Assembly (NCBI RefSeq): GCF_918698245.1
Contig: NZ_CAKKMS010000003.1
Span: 806,001 to 870,000 of the forward strand
DNA length: 64,000 nt
Reading direction: 5' to 3'
DNA from: Pedobacter sp. Bi126
Lineage (GTDB): Bacteria; Bacteroidota; Bacteroidia; Sphingobacteriales; Sphingobacteriaceae
A model generated the notes under the pieces. It was not told the DNA's origin. It worked only from the letters and a program-made list of their open reading frames with translations, and searched no databases. Positions 52,322-63,827 of the stretch are shown in pieces. Every line of letters begins with the position of its first letter. Position 1 is the stretch's first letter. The position numbers were made by a program, and so were the translations under genes.

Positions 52322-53359
52322 CTACATCCCCTCCTTCAAACTATATACTTTTCCTTCATAAACTCCATTCAACAACTGCACTGCCATTTTGCTTCTTTGC
52401 CCGGTTTGGCAATAACACACCACTTTTTTGTTTTTTGGGATAACTGCAAGCGACTCCCTGAGTTCGTACAGTGGAAGGTTGATGCCTCCAATATTGCCGT
52501 CTTCGTGTTCGTAGCTTTCGCGTACATCAATTAAAAAAACTTCATCAGCATTGGTTTCCAGCCAGCGATCTAATGTTGTGCTATCGATTTCTGATATGGC
52601 TTTATCGGTTTTGGCAGGTGCTGGTTTTGGGGTATCGGTTGGTTTTTTTGAGGCAATTTTAAATACCAATACGGCATTGTTCAATGCATTAACGGTCATC
52701 AGTTTGCCCGAAAGTGTTTCGCCAATGCCGCAGATTAATTTTAGGGCTTCATTGGCCATGTACAAGCCTATTAGGCCAGGTAAAATGCCAATTACCCCTC
52801 CTTCTACACAGTTATTATTTTCAGTTGGTGGTGCTGGATAGAGGTCTCTATAGTTTGCGCTACCCTGGTGGCTAAATACCGCAACCTGACCTTCGAACTG
52901 TAAAATAGAACCGAAAATAAGTGTTTTGCCTAAAGCCACACAGGTATCGTTCACCAGGTAGCGGGTGGTAAAATTATCCGAGCAATCGACTACCAGATCA
53001 TAATCCTTGCAAATATTCACCGCATTATTAGCCCTAAAACGTTCGTGATAGGTACTGAAGCCCACATGCGGATTAAGCAATTGGAGTTTTGCAGCGGCAA
53101 TTTTTGCTTTAGGTTGCCCAATATCGGTATGGTTATACAAAATTTGCCGGTGCAGGTTGCTCAATTCTACCACATCATCATCTACAATGCCGATTGTTCC
53201 TATACCAGCTGCGGCCAAATACTGCAATACCGGGCAACCCAAACCACCTGCGCCGATAACCAATACTTTGGCGGCTTTTAGCTTTTCCTGTCCGGCGGGG
53301 CCCAGTTCGGGCACGATCATCTGCCGGTTGTAGCGGTTTAGTTCTTCTTTTACTAACAT
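52322..53359 (-). CDS. thiF: ThiF/MoeB-type adenylyltransferase with C-terminal rhodanese domain
   Basis: The ATG at 53359 ([20 protein letters not shown]) gives 345 residues; the longer frame overlaps thiH. Residues about 1-230 are an E1-like domain: nucleotide loop VIGAGGLGCPVLQYLAAAGI, IVDDDVVELSNLHRQILY and CSDNFTTRYLVND. Residues about 250-345 are a rhodanese domain with the active Cys in VVCYCQTGQRSK. In thiamine synthesis it adenylates the ThiS C-terminus and helps to load sulfur. It could also serve MoaD, but its place as last gene of the thi operon favours ThiS. It overlaps thiH by 7 bases. Confidence 0.88.
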   Translation of the reverse strand: MLVKEELNRYNRQMIVPELGPAGQEKLKAAKVLVIGAGGLGCPVLQYLAAAGIGTIGIVDDDVVELSNLHRQILYNHTDIGQPKAKIAAAKLQLLNPHVGFSTYHERFRANNAVNICKDYDLVVDCSDNFTTRYLVNDTCVALGKTLIFGSILQFEGQVAVFSHQGSANYRDLYPAPPTENNNCVEGGVIGILPGLIGLYMANEALKLICGIGETLSGKLMTVNALNNAVLVFKIASKKPTDTPKPAPAKTDKAISEIDSTTLDRWLETNADEVFLIDVRESYEHEDGNIGGINLPLYELRESLAVIPKNKKVVCYCQTGQRSKMAVQLLNGVYEGKVYSLKEGM

Positions 53360-54477
53360 GATTTTTGGATCAAACTCATATCCCAATCTTTCCAAATGGG
53401 CTCATAGCCCTGTTTTCTGATCATGGCCGCAATTTCCTGTGCCGAACGTTCATCAGATATTTCGAACTGTTCAAGCGATTGAGGTTCCACTTCGTAACCA
53501 CCGGGATTGGTTTTAGAGCCCGCACTAATGGCGGTAATACCCAACTTAATTACCTGGTTTCTGAAAGCTACCGTTTCACGGGTAGAAATAGACAGCTCTA
53601 CTTCACTGTTGAATAAGCGGTAAGCACAGATCAGTTGCACCAATTCTTTATCGTTCATCACTACTTTGGGTTCTAGACCGCCGCTAAAGGGGCGTAACCT
53701 GGGGAAAGAAATGCTGAATTTACTTTGCCAATATTGTTTTTCGAGGTAAGAGAGGTGCAGGGCCGTAAAAAATGAATCTGTACGCCAGTCTTCCAAGCCG
53801 ATTAATACGCCAAGTCCCATTTTATGGATCCCGGCCTGCCCCAAACGGTCAGGCGTTTCTAAGCGGTAAAGAAAGTTCGATTTTTTGCCTTTTGGATGGT
53901 GCTTTCGGTAGTCATCCTGATGGTAGGTTTCCTGATAAACCAATACCGTATTTAGCCCGTGCGGAATAAGGGTTTCGTAGTCGGCTACATCCAAAGGCTG
54001 CACCTCCATGGATATATGGGCAAAATGTGGACTGATGAGGTCTAACACTTTTTTAAAGTAATCCGTGTGCACACTTTGGTTGGCTTCGCCGGTAACGAGT
54101 AAAACATGGTCGTAACCCATTCCTTTAATTACCGCAACTTCTTGCATAATTTCCATTGGGTTGAGCGTTCTCCGTCTTACTTTATTGTCATAACTGAAAC
54201 CACAATAGGTACAGATATTATTGCATTCGTTGGAGAGGTAAAGCGGGATGTACATCTGGATTACCCGACCGAAACGGTCTAAAGTTAATCGCTGGCTAAT
54301 CTGCGCCATGTCTTCGAGATAAGGCAGCGCTGCGGGAGAAATAAGCGCTTTAAAATCTTCCAGATCGCGCTGTGTATTGCGCAATGCCCGTTCTACATCT
54401 GCAGCTGTTTTATCGTAAATACTGGCCTTGGTATCGTCCCAATTGTGGGATTCGAATACCTCGTTAAAACTCTTCAT
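53353..54477 (-). CDS. thiH: 2-iminoacetate synthase (radical SAM tyrosine lyase)
   Basis: 374 residues. The cluster motif [10 protein letters not shown] (C-x3-C-x2-C) binds the 4Fe-4S cluster; [20 protein letters not shown] and the C-terminal [13 protein letters not shown] fit ThiH. It splits tyrosine to dehydroglycine for the thiazole ring, working with ThiG and ThiS. The anaerobic-type route is thus used instead of ThiO. It overlaps thiG by 14 bases. Confidence 0.95.
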   Translation of the reverse strand: MKSFNEVFESHNWDDTKASIYDKTAADVERALRNTQRDLEDFKALISPAALPYLEDMAQISQRLTLDRFGRVIQMYIPLYLSNECNNICTYCGFSYDNKVRRRTLNPMEIMQEVAVIKGMGYDHVLLVTGEANQSVHTDYFKKVLDLISPHFAHISMEVQPLDVADYETLIPHGLNTVLVYQETYHQDDYRKHHPKGKKSNFLYRLETPDRLGQAGIHKMGLGVLIGLEDWRTDSFFTALHLSYLEKQYWQSKFSISFPRLRPFSGGLEPKVVMNDKELVQLICAYRLFNSEVELSISTRETVAFRNQVIKLGITAISAGSKTNPGGYEVEPQSLEQFEISDERSAQEIAAMIRKQGYEPIWKDWDMSLIQKSC

Positions 54478-55234
54478 CTAAAAATGCGGTTAGTGGACTG
54501 CTTGCTGCAGCATAGTGTGTTTGGGCACCTAGTTTAGACTCGAAAGCCATTCGGCCGGCTTCTACAGCCATTTTAAAGGCAATAGCCATATTAGTTGGAT
54601 CTTTGGCTATGGCAATGGCTGTGTTTACCAGAACGGCATCGGCACCAATTTCCATGGCTTTGGCTGCATCAGATGGTGCACCTATGCCGGCATCAATAAT
54701 TACGGGAACCCTGCTCTGGCTGATGATAATCTCTAAAAAATCGATCGTTCTTAATCCCTTGTTACTGCCAATTGGAGCACCTAGCGGCATTACTGCTGCC
54801 GTGCCCACATCTTCCAAACGTTTACATAAAACCGGGTCGGCATGGATATATGGCAAAACCACAAAACCGAGTTTAACCAGTTCTTCAGTGGCTTTTAAGG
54901 TTTCGATCGGATCGGGCATGAGGTATTTCGGATCTGGGTGGATTTCCAGTTTGATCCAGTTGGTTTCCAAGGCTTCGCGTGCCAGCTGAGCGGCAAAAAC
55001 AGCTTCTTTTGCATTGCGCACACCAGAAGTATTGGGCAATAAATTGATGTGCGGATATTTAAGGTGATGAAGGATATCGTCGTCCTTACCTTTTAAATCT
55101 ACACGTTTGAGTGCTACGGTAACCAGTTCGGAGGCCGAGGCAATTAAGGCACTTTCCATCTCTTTGGCAGAGCTGAATTTTCCGGTGCCGGTAAAGAGGC
55201 GAGAGCTAAAGGTTTGATCTGCTATGGTTAACAT
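54464..55234 (-). CDS. thiG: thiazole synthase
   Basis: 256 residues, the usual length. [58 protein letters not shown] and [20 protein letters not shown] are family motifs of this TIM barrel, which condenses deoxyxylulose phosphate, dehydroglycine and ThiS-thiocarboxylate. It sits between thiE and thiH in the operon. Confidence 0.96.
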   Translation of the reverse strand: MLTIADQTFSSRLFTGTGKFSSAKEMESALIASASELVTVALKRVDLKGKDDDILHHLKYPHINLLPNTSGVRNAKEAVFAAQLAREALETNWIKLEIHPDPKYLMPDPIETLKATEELVKLGFVVLPYIHADPVLCKRLEDVGTAAVMPLGAPIGSNKGLRTIDFLEIIISQSRVPVIIDAGIGAPSDAAKAMEIGADAVLVNTAIAIAKDPTNMAIAFKMAVEAGRMAFESKLGAQTHYAAASSPLTAFLDEEF

Positions 55235-55245
55235 ATCTGTAATTT

Positions 55246-55881
55246 TTAAATCGAATGAATACTGAACTTGCTGTTGATTTCTTCAATAACTGCAGCCGTT
55301 TGTGTTTGGTTGGTGAGCGCTGCCGAGATGGCAATTCCGTAAATTCCGGTTTCGAGGATAGCTGGAATATCAGCTGCTTCAATGCCACCTATGGCGATAA
55401 TGGGGGTATTAATGCCAGCTTTTCGCACTTTTTCCATTAGTTTGTGGTAGCCCGCTAAGCCCACAATCGGGCTCAGGTTTTCTTTGGTCTGGGTAAACCT
55501 AAAGGGGCCAAGGCCAATGTAATCGGCACCCTCTGCCACCCTTTGCAAAATGTGTTCGAAGGTATTTGCTGTGCCTCCGGCGATCTGGTGTTTGCCGATA
55601 ATTTTCCTGGCTTCGGAAATGGGCATATCCTGCAGGCCCAAGTGTACGCCATAACTATTTACGGCTTTTGCCAGGTGCGGAAAATCGTTTACGATAAGCC
55701 TGGCGCCATACTTTTCGCATAAAGCCTGTGCAGCTTTTGCAAAAGGCAGGATTTCGGCTTCGGCCTGGTTTTTAATGCGCAGCTGGATCCATTTTCCGCC
55801 AGCCTGGAGCACCTGCTCAATGGCATCGATATGGGTGCCTGTTCGGGGTGCTTGCGAAATATATTGTAATGGGTGAATCAT
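55246..55881 (-). CDS. thiE: thiamine phosphate synthase
   Basis: The ATG at 55881 ([10 protein letters not shown]) gives 211 residues, the normal size; the frame open to 55914 overlaps the previous gene. [51 protein letters not shown] and [20 protein letters not shown] cover the phosphate and pyrimidine sites. It joins the pyrimidine and thiazole halves to thiamine phosphate. It starts 10 bases after the ThiE-like gene. Confidence 0.93.
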   Translation of the reverse strand: MIHPLQYISQAPRTGTHIDAIEQVLQAGGKWIQLRIKNQAEAEILPFAKAAQALCEKYGARLIVNDFPHLAKAVNSYGVHLGLQDMPISEARKIIGKHQIAGGTANTFEHILQRVAEGADYIGLGPFRFTQTKENLSPIVGLAGYHKLMEKVRKAGINTPIIAIGGIEAADIPAILETGIYGIAISAALTNQTQTAAVIEEINSKFSIHSI

Positions 55882-55891
55882 ATTGATGTTT

Positions 55892-56497
55892 TTAAAACGG
55901 TTGATGGTAAGCAAGGCAATGTTGCTGTGCTTTTTTAAAATTGATTAAAGCTTGAGCGGGATCGTTCCAGATACAGCCCAACAGTGCAATACCATCGAAA
56001 TTCATTTGTTTTACCTGATCGATCTGGTTGAGGCCAATGCCACCCAAAGCGATTAATTTTGTATTGCTGTTAGGTTTGTTTAAATGAAAACCAGCAGGAA
56101 TAATCCCCATGTAACCTGGTTTGGAAAGGCTGTTGAATACCGGGCCATAAAAACTGTAATGGTATGGCCTAATGCGATCTATATCTGATAACTGATGAAT
56201 AGATGTGCTCCATATATGCTTTTGCGGTGGCAGGGTATTGGGCGTAATACTTTTTCTAAAGCTTTCAGTATGGTGGATTCTATGAATGTTATAATCGTTG
56301 GCCAATGTATGGAAATGGTGTAAAGCAATGCGGGGATGGTATTCCGGTAAAATCCCTTCAACAATTTTACGGTAACCGGCCTCATCGGCATTTTCCTTGC
56401 GCAAATGAAATACCTGTAAACCGGCTTCGAAAAGCTGATTTACAAGATGGCATTCTTCCTTAAAACAGGTTGGCTTGGCAATTACAATCAGTTCCAT
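55892..56497 (-). CDS. second thiamine phosphate synthase/TenI-like protein
   Basis: 201 residues. QVFHLRKENADEAGYRKIV, IRPYHYSFYGPVFNSLSKPG and KLIALGGIGLNQIDQVKQMN show the ThiE/TenI fold, but the substrate loop GPVFNSLSKPGY is the TenI-like form, and the ND motif that binds magnesium in ThiE is not conserved (ALHHFHTLANDY here). It may be the thiazole tautomerase TenI. Position right behind thiC supports a thiamine role. Confidence 0.8.
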   Translation of the reverse strand: MELIVIAKPTCFKEECHLVNQLFEAGLQVFHLRKENADEAGYRKIVEGILPEYHPRIALHHFHTLANDYNIHRIHHTESFRKSITPNTLPPQKHIWSTSIHQLSDIDRIRPYHYSFYGPVFNSLSKPGYMGIIPAGFHLNKPNSNTKLIALGGIGLNQIDQVKQMNFDGIALLGCIWNDPAQALINFKKAQQHCLAYHQPF

Positions 56498-56503
56498 AGC
56501 GGT

Positions 56504-58432
<1,929 letters not shown>

Positions 58433-58522
58433 TTATTGAATGACATAATGAGAGAATGACTGAATGGCAGCAGGAGTGAATGGGCTATACTTTACATTCA
58501 ATCATTCAAAATTCATTCATTT

Positions 58523-58726
58523 TTACCCTCCCTGCGTGGCTTTTATGAGTATAACCTGATCGGCCGGATTTAATACATGGGTTGCCCAGTCTGCTTTGGG
58601 AATAATAGTTTGGTTTACGGCAATGGCAAGGCCGTTTGTTTCGGTTGAAATGACAACAGCAAGCATCTGTTCGATGGAACAGGCTTCGTTGAGCAGATAG
58701 TTTTGATTGTTTATAGTTACTTCCAT
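58523..58726 (-). CDS. thiS: sulfur carrier protein ThiS
   Basis: 67 residues, beta-grasp pattern (MEVTINNQNYLLNEACSIEQ, AIAVNQTIIPKADW) ending in the required Gly-Gly (KATQGG). It carries the thiocarboxylate sulfur for ThiG. It is the first gene after the TPP riboswitch (leader about 75 bases). Confidence 0.95.
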   Translation of the reverse strand: MEVTINNQNYLLNEACSIEQMLAVVISTETNGLAIAVNQTIIPKADWATHVLNPADQVILIKATQGG

Positions 58727-58799
58727 ATTTTAAAAAATTGGAAAAACTATAGAGATTGCCCCAAAATGGAGATCGAAAAGACAGCAATGTAAGATTGCT

Positions 58800-58875
58800 T
58801 TCACTTTTCCCTTCGGCAGTACTAACTGCATCAGGTTCAAAGGGTATTTCTCAGCACGTAGGCACCCCTAAAGTT
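58800..58875 (-). promoter_or_regulatory. TPP riboswitch (thi box)
   Basis: On the minus strand the sequence AGGGGTGCC..CTGAGAAATACCCTTTGAACC is followed by TGATGCAGTTAGTACTGCCG and AAGGGAAAAGTG. CTGAGA and ACCTGAT...AGTTAGTACTGCCG are the conserved pyrimidine- and diphosphate-sensing parts. It lies 75 bases before thiS and should switch the whole thi operon off when thiamine diphosphate is plentiful. Confidence 0.96.
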
Positions 58876-58959
58876 TTTTGTAAATATATGTGATTAAATT
58901 TCTAATGCAAATAGAAAATGATATAGATAAAATCTATACTTTATCGCTAGTGGTATTGA

Positions 58960-59051
58960 TGTCATTCTGAACGCAGTGAAGAACCTTTAACCGATGCAAC
59001 ACAGAACCAAAATCTGTTCAATAAAGATCCTTCCTTACACCCAGGATGACA
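58960..59051. repeat. 92-bp intergenic repeat with imperfect terminal inverted repeats
   Basis: Ends TGTCATTCTGAACGCAGTGA ... CCAGGATGACA; the ends pair as TGTCATTCTG / TGTCATCCTGG. It is the common bacteroidete GTCATTCTGA-type interspersed element. The rest of 58876-59285 holds an ACTCAGACTTCGGACTAAAG repeat (about 59090) and the promoter of the ABC-F gene. Confidence 0.7.
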
Positions 59052-59168
59052 GATTAAGAGAAGTGAATGCCTAACTTTTGCTCACCAAGACTCAGACTTC
59101 GGACTAAAGACTAATGAACTAATTAACCAATCCACGCCAACCGCCTTTCGCAAAACGCAAAAATTCCT

Positions 59169-59176
59169 TACCTTTG
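59169..59176 (+). promoter_or_regulatory. -7 box of the ABC-F gene
   Basis: TACCTTTG is a perfect TAnnTTTG, 110 bases before the ATG at 59286, leaving a leader of about 100 bases. Confidence 0.65.
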
Positions 59177-59285
59177 CAGCATTACCAAATCACCCCATAC
59201 ATGTAAGATTCATTTCTTTTCAGAAAATAGATAACCAGCAGAGCGGTTCCGTTCCTGCAATTATTTACCATAAAAAAAGAAATTT

Positions 59286-60872
59286 ATGCTTATTCTACAA
59301 GGGGCTAACTATATCCATCCCAATGGAGATTTACTGTTTTCAGATTTAAATCTTACCATCAACAAATACGAAAAAATTGCACTCATTGGCCATAATGGGG
59401 CAGGGAAATCGACACTTTTAAAAATTTTGTCGGGTAAACTCAGGCCAACTGCCGGATATGTTAAAACGGAATCGGTGCCTTATTATGTGCCACAGCTTTT
59501 CGGTCAATTTAATGATTTTACCGTTGCGCAGGCCCTCGGGATTGAAGATAAACTAAAAGCGCTGAACGAAATCCTCAACGGAGAAGTAACAGACGAAAAT
59601 TTGACTATACTCAACGATGACTGGACCATTGAGGAACGTTGCGTGGAAGCTTTGAGTTATTGGCGATTGGAGGGTTTAGACTTGAACCAAAAAATGGAAA
59701 GTTTAAGCGGGGGACAAAAAACCAGCGTATTTTTGGCTGGCATCACGATACACCATCCGGATATTGTTTTGATGGATGAACCGACCAATCATTTAGATCT
59801 CGAAGGCAGAAACAGGTTGTACGATTATATCCGATTGACCAGGAATACTTTGGTGGTGGTGAGTCACGACCGTACTTTATTGAACCAGATTGAGAAAGTT
59901 TGCGAGCTAAGTAAGCGGGGAATAACCATTTATGGCGGAAACTACGATTTCTATGCTGCGCAAAAGAAAATTGAAAATACTGCTTTGAACAATGATTTAA
60001 AAGCAAAGGAAAAAGCACTGCGCAAGGCTAAAGAAGTGGAGCGGGAATCGATAGAGCGGCAGCAGAAGCTTGATGCCAAAGGGAAGAAAAAACAGGAAAA
60101 AGCCGGATTGCCGACCATTTCGATGAATACGTTAAAAAATAATGCGGAAAAAAGTACGGCAAAATTAAAGGCTGTTCATACCGAAAAGCTCGATCATATT
60201 TCTGCTGAATTAAGCCAGCTCCGTTCTGCGCTGCCTGATGCAGACAAAATGAAGATCGGTTTTAACCAAGCCAGGCTGCACAAAGGGAAAAGTATTGTTG
60301 AAGCTAAGGAGGTCAATTTTGCTTTTCACGATCAGCTACTTTGGAAGGAGCCGCTTAGTTTTCAGATTTTTAGTGCTGAGCGTTACGTGATAAAGGGCAG
60401 GAACGGATCGGGCAAAACCACCTTGATCAAGCTTATTTTGGGGCAGTTCCAGCCCTCGACAGGAAGTTTAAACCAAGCAGACATTAGCTCCATGTATATT
60501 GATCAGGATTATTCGTTGATCGATAATCAACTTACAGTTTACGAACAGGCCCAGCAATACAACTCGGGTGCATTGCAGGAGCATGAAATAAAAATCCGTT
60601 TAAACCGGTTTTTGTTTGGTAAAGCCGATTGGGACAAACCTTGTTCGGCCTTAAGTGGCGGAGAGAAAATGCGGTTGATCCTTTGTTCGTTAACCATCAG
60701 CAACCAATCGCCCGACCTGATGATATTGGATGAACCTACCAATAACCTCGATATTCAGAATGTAGAAATTTTAACTGCAGCCATTAACGAATACCAGGGA
60801 ACGCTTCTGGTCATATCGCACGATGAATATTTTCTTGACCAAATCTATGTGGAACACAGCATTGATCTTTAA
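59286..60872 (+). CDS. ABC-F-family ATPase
   Basis: A 528-residue protein of two ABC domains without membrane helices. Domain 1 has GHNGAGKST, LSGGQK and DIVLMDEPTNHLDL; domain 2 has GRNGSGKTT, LSGGEKMRLIL and LMILDEPTNNLDI. The linker (about 230-330) is highly charged and helical. ABC-F proteins bind ribosomes and rescue or adjust translation, some protecting from antibiotics. The DEPTNxLD form in both domains is the family mark. Its specific subgroup (housekeeping or resistance) is unclear. It stands alone on the + strand. Confidence 0.93.
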   Translation: MLILQGANYIHPNGDLLFSDLNLTINKYEKIALIGHNGAGKSTLLKILSGKLRPTAGYVKTESVPYYVPQLFGQFNDFTVAQALGIEDKLKALNEILNGEVTDENLTILNDDWTIEERCVEALSYWRLEGLDLNQKMESLSGGQKTSVFLAGITIHHPDIVLMDEPTNHLDLEGRNRLYDYIRLTRNTLVVVSHDRTLLNQIEKVCELSKRGITIYGGNYDFYAAQKKIENTALNNDLKAKEKALRKAKEVERESIERQQKLDAKGKKKQEKAGLPTISMNTLKNNAEKSTAKLKAVHTEKLDHISAELSQLRSALPDADKMKIGFNQARLHKGKSIVEAKEVNFAFHDQLLWKEPLSFQIFSAERYVIKGRNGSGKTTLIKLILGQFQPSTGSLNQADISSMYIDQDYSLIDNQLTVYEQAQQYNSGALQEHEIKIRLNRFLFGKADWDKPCSALSGGEKMRLILCSLTISNQSPDLMILDEPTNNLDIQNVEILTAAINEYQGTLLVISHDEYFLDQIYVEHSIDL

Positions 60873-60923
60873 AATAAATATATAGCCTTATCTTCGTTTT
60901 AAATTATTAAAGCCAGTATCCCT

Positions 60924-62231
60924 ATGCAAAACCTGTTAGCATTACAAAGCGGCGAACTTAAAGGAGCAGTATCGTTAAAACTTTCTGAAAACCTAACCGA
61001 GTTTCCAAACGAAATATTCGAGTTGGCCGATACTTTGGAGGTGCTGGATTTATCTTTTAATAAATTAAGTGCATTACCGGCAGATTTTGGCCGTTTAAAG
61101 AAATTGAAGATTTTCTTCTGTTCAGAAAACCTTTTCACGGTGATGCCTGAGCAATTGGCCGACTGCCCTTCGCTGGATATTGTTGGTTTTAAATCTAACC
61201 AGATTACAACGGTGCCTGCGAAATCGCTGAATCCTAATCTTCGCTGGCTGATTTTAACAAACAACAACATTGCCGAATTACCAAAAGAGATTGGGCAGTG
61301 TACGCGGATGCAAAAGCTGATGTTATCGGGTAACCGTTTGGTGCAATTACCCGATGAATTAAGTAATTGCCAGAATTTATCGTTACTGCGGATTGCTGCT
61401 AATAAACTGCATGAGCTGCCACATTGGATTGCCATGATGCCTAAACTTTCGTGGATCGCATTTTCGGGGAATAACTTTAGTAAAACACCGGCTGTAGAAA
61501 CACTTTCGTTAATTAACTGGCACGATTTGGAGATTAACCATTTATTGGGTGAAGGCGCTTCGGGCATTATCTCAAAAGCAAACCGGACTATTGGCGATGA
61601 AACCCAGGAGGTAGCCGTTAAAATATTTAAGGGCAATGTAACCAGCGATGGCTTGCCGGAAGATGAAATGACGGCCTACATTGCTGCGGGTTACCACCCT
61701 GGTTTGGTTAATTTAATCGGACAGATTGCCCTGCATCCGGAAGATAAAAAAGGACTGGTGATGGACCTCATTCCTCATCATTTTTATAACTTGGGTAATC
61801 CGCCAAGTTTAGAAAGCTGCACCAGGGATGTTTTCCCTGAAGGGATGCATCTGTCGGAAAAACAGTTGCTGAGTATTGCCAAAACCATTGCCTCCTTAGC
61901 CGCGCAATTGCACGAGGCCGGGATTATGCATGGCGATTTATATGCACACAATATCCTAATTGATGATGAGGGCAGTACTTTGTTCGGCGATTTTGGTGCC
62001 GCAAGTTTTTATGATCAGGCTGATGCTCCGCTCGCCTTTGCGCTAGAGCGGATAGAAGTTAGTGCTTATGGTTACCTGCTCGATGATTTACTTTCTTTAA
62101 AAAATGAAACGGTAAGCAGCGCATGTATGAATACATTGACTGCCCTAAGAAATGCCTGTTTAGTTGCATCGCCATTAAACAGGCCTGGTTTTCAGGATTT
62201 AGTTGAAGCTTTAGCGAAGATTTCATTATAA
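60924..62231 (+). CDS. leucine-rich-repeat protein kinase
   Basis: A 435-residue protein. Residues about 20-190 are seven LRRs (for example LEVLDLSFNKLSALPADF, LRWLILTNNNIAELPKEI, MQKLMLSGNRLVQLPDEL). From about 195 a eukaryotic-type kinase domain follows: LLGEGASGIISKAN (Gly loop), EVAVKIFKG (Lys), MHGDLYAHNILID (HGD in place of HRD, with the catalytic Asp and Asn kept) and FGDFGAAS (DFG). No signal or membrane helix, so it is cytosolic. LRR plus kinase recalls eukaryotic receptor kinases, but this is a known bacteroidete/planctomycete type architecture. The target is unknown. It starts 51 bases after the ABC-F stop. Confidence 0.88.
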   Translation: MQNLLALQSGELKGAVSLKLSENLTEFPNEIFELADTLEVLDLSFNKLSALPADFGRLKKLKIFFCSENLFTVMPEQLADCPSLDIVGFKSNQITTVPAKSLNPNLRWLILTNNNIAELPKEIGQCTRMQKLMLSGNRLVQLPDELSNCQNLSLLRIAANKLHELPHWIAMMPKLSWIAFSGNNFSKTPAVETLSLINWHDLEINHLLGEGASGIISKANRTIGDETQEVAVKIFKGNVTSDGLPEDEMTAYIAAGYHPGLVNLIGQIALHPEDKKGLVMDLIPHHFYNLGNPPSLESCTRDVFPEGMHLSEKQLLSIAKTIASLAAQLHEAGIMHGDLYAHNILIDDEGSTLFGDFGAASFYDQADAPLAFALERIEVSAYGYLLDDLLSLKNETVSSACMNTLTALRNACLVASPLNRPGFQDLVEALAKISL

Positions 62232-62260
62232 CAAGTTGTTAATCTGAGTCCCTGGAAAAA

Positions 62261-62384
62261 TCGTCATCTCGATCCTAAAGCTATCGGATGGAGCAAAGCG
62301 AAATGTTCCAAAGGAACTCCTTCGGAGGAGAGAGCTGTGCGCTACACTTAATCATAGATTTCTCCGCTACGGTCGAAGTGACGA
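62261..62384. repeat. 124-bp element with inverted ends
   Basis: It starts TCGTCATCTCGATCC and ends GGTCGAAGTGACGA (complement TCGTCACTTCGACC), and contains TTCTCCGCTAC-like and GGAACTCCTTCGGAGGAGAG parts. A similar core is at 52093. It looks like a MITE-like or REP-like repeat behind the kinase gene. Confidence 0.7.
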
Positions 62385-62402
62385 CCACTTTATAAAAAAA
62401 TA

Positions 62403-63065
62403 TTAATTCTGCTGTTTTTTTGCCCAATCCAACCTGCGCTGATCTGGCGTTGGTGTAACCTTGAAATTTTCAAATGTGGCGTTAAAACCCTTGCCATCAG
62501 GACAGGCAGCCACAAGTCCCACCATTACAGGCGCATTATCCTTAAAATAACACGTACGGATCATGGTATATTTTTTATCATCCAATGAGTAAAAAATCTC
62601 TACCGCATCAAGTTTTCTAACGGCTTTCATCCAGATAGATGCTGGTGCCTGTGCTAATTCAACTACGCTCCAGTCACTTGTTTTATGCGTAACCACCGCA
62701 CTTACATTTTGTTTGCCATTTACAAATTCTACTCCTGCCTTAATCCATTCGTCTTCATTAATTCGGAGCATAATACCCATCTGATCGAAGGTGGTTACAT
62801 AGTTGCCGGTAATTTTTACTTTTACCTCAAATTCACCACCATAGGTGGCATAATAAAAAGGGGCATCATCCACGGTAAAGCCATAATGTGAAATCCGCCA
62901 GTAATCTGTTTTGGCAGGAACAAAGAGGCTAAATGTATTTTTATCTTTGATTTCCCACTTTTCAGGTTCGTTAAACCAGTTCATTTTGGCAAGGCTCTGG
63001 GCAGCTGATTTTTGTGTGTTTAATATCGCCAGTAAGGCGATGACGGTTAATAATTTAAGTTTCAT
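62403..63065 (-). CDS. secreted DUF1349-domain protein
   Basis: The ATG at 63065 gives MKLKLLTVIALLAILN, a normal signal peptide (cut after SAAQS); the frame goes back to 63104 but the extra codons are not signal-like. The 220-residue product has WRISHYGFTVDDAPFYYATY, then KVKITGNYVTTFDQMGIMLR and WIKAGVEFVNGKQNVSAVVT, the DUF1349 core (concanavalin-like sandwich). The end QRRLDWAKKQQN is polar. Role unknown, possibly in glycan binding. Confidence 0.88.
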   Translation of the reverse strand: MKLKLLTVIALLAILNTQKSAAQSLAKMNWFNEPEKWEIKDKNTFSLFVPAKTDYWRISHYGFTVDDAPFYYATYGGEFEVKVKITGNYVTTFDQMGIMLRINEDEWIKAGVEFVNGKQNVSAVVTHKTSDWSVVELAQAPASIWMKAVRKLDAVEIFYSLDDKKYTMIRTCYFKDNAPVMVGLVAACPDGKGFNATFENFKVTPTPDQRRLDWAKKQQN

Positions 63066-63201
63066 TTGTGTGTTTGTGTATTGCAAACTTAAAGCAAGCA
63101 TCAACTTTTGGAAAGGACATAGATCACTATTTTAATGTGATTATTGTCACGTTTACCGGATAAGGGCAATTGCCTCAGGTATATAAATCTTCAATAAAGA
63201 G

Positions 63202-63209
63202 TACATTTG
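63202..63209 (+). promoter_or_regulatory. -7 box of the Crp/Fnr-type gene
   Basis: TACATTTG is a perfect TAnnTTTG. The TTG at 63207 lies inside it, so translation must start later, at ATG 63228. The divergent DUF1349 gene starts at 63065. Confidence 0.75.
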
Positions 63210-63227
63210 TACTGTTGTATCAGAAAC

Positions 63228-63794
63228 ATGGAAACAAATTTTTTAAGGGCGCATATTGATCAGATTGTTTGTTTAACAGATGAAGAATTTCAATATGCCG
63301 AATCTTTTTTTACCAAGCGGAAATATAAAAAACATCAATATATTATTCAGGCCGGTGATGCAGCCAGTTGCGAACATTTTGTACTAAAAGGAATTGTGAA
63401 GTCTTCTTATACCGACCATGAAGGCAAAGAATACATTTTACAGCTTGCCATGGAAGAATGGTGGTTCTCAGACCCGAACGCTTTTAACACCGGAATGCCG
63501 GCAACCTTAAATGTAGATTGTATTGAAGATACCGAAACCCTTTCTATCTCTTTTGAGAACAAGGAAAAACTTTGTGCCTCTTCCCGGAAAATGGAATACT
63601 TTTTTAGGAAAAAATACACCACAGGCAACATGGCTTTGCAAAAACGGGTATTGGCGCTATTGAGTAATAATGCGGGCGAGCGTTACAAACAATGGCGCAA
63701 TCAATACCCATCTTTACAAAAGAGGATTTCGAAAACCCTTATTGCGTCCTATTTGGGTGTTACCAGGGAAACTTTAAGCCGTTTATCGCTCTAG
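63228..63794 (+). CDS. Crp/Fnr-family transcription regulator
   Basis: 188 residues from METNFLRAHIDQIVCLTDEE. A cyclic-nucleotide-binding-like domain (about 15-120: HQYIIQAGDAASCEHFVLKG, EYILQLAMEEWWFSDPNAF) is followed by a HTH (SKTLIASYLGVTRETLSRLS). The ligand Arg-Ser pattern of true Crp is absent, as in many bacteroidete members. Target unknown; it may act on the divergent DUF1349 gene. Confidence 0.9.
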   Translation: METNFLRAHIDQIVCLTDEEFQYAESFFTKRKYKKHQYIIQAGDAASCEHFVLKGIVKSSYTDHEGKEYILQLAMEEWWFSDPNAFNTGMPATLNVDCIEDTETLSISFENKEKLCASSRKMEYFFRKKYTTGNMALQKRVLALLSNNAGERYKQWRNQYPSLQKRISKTLIASYLGVTRETLSRLSL

Positions 63795-63827
63795 TTATGG
63801 TAATGTGAAAACAATAAGGGCTTTGTT

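Noticed and set aside
60899..61636. 245-codon minus-strand frame opposite the LRR kinase gene
   Set aside because: It mirrors the repetitive LRR codons, has no family likeness, and the + strand gene is well supported.
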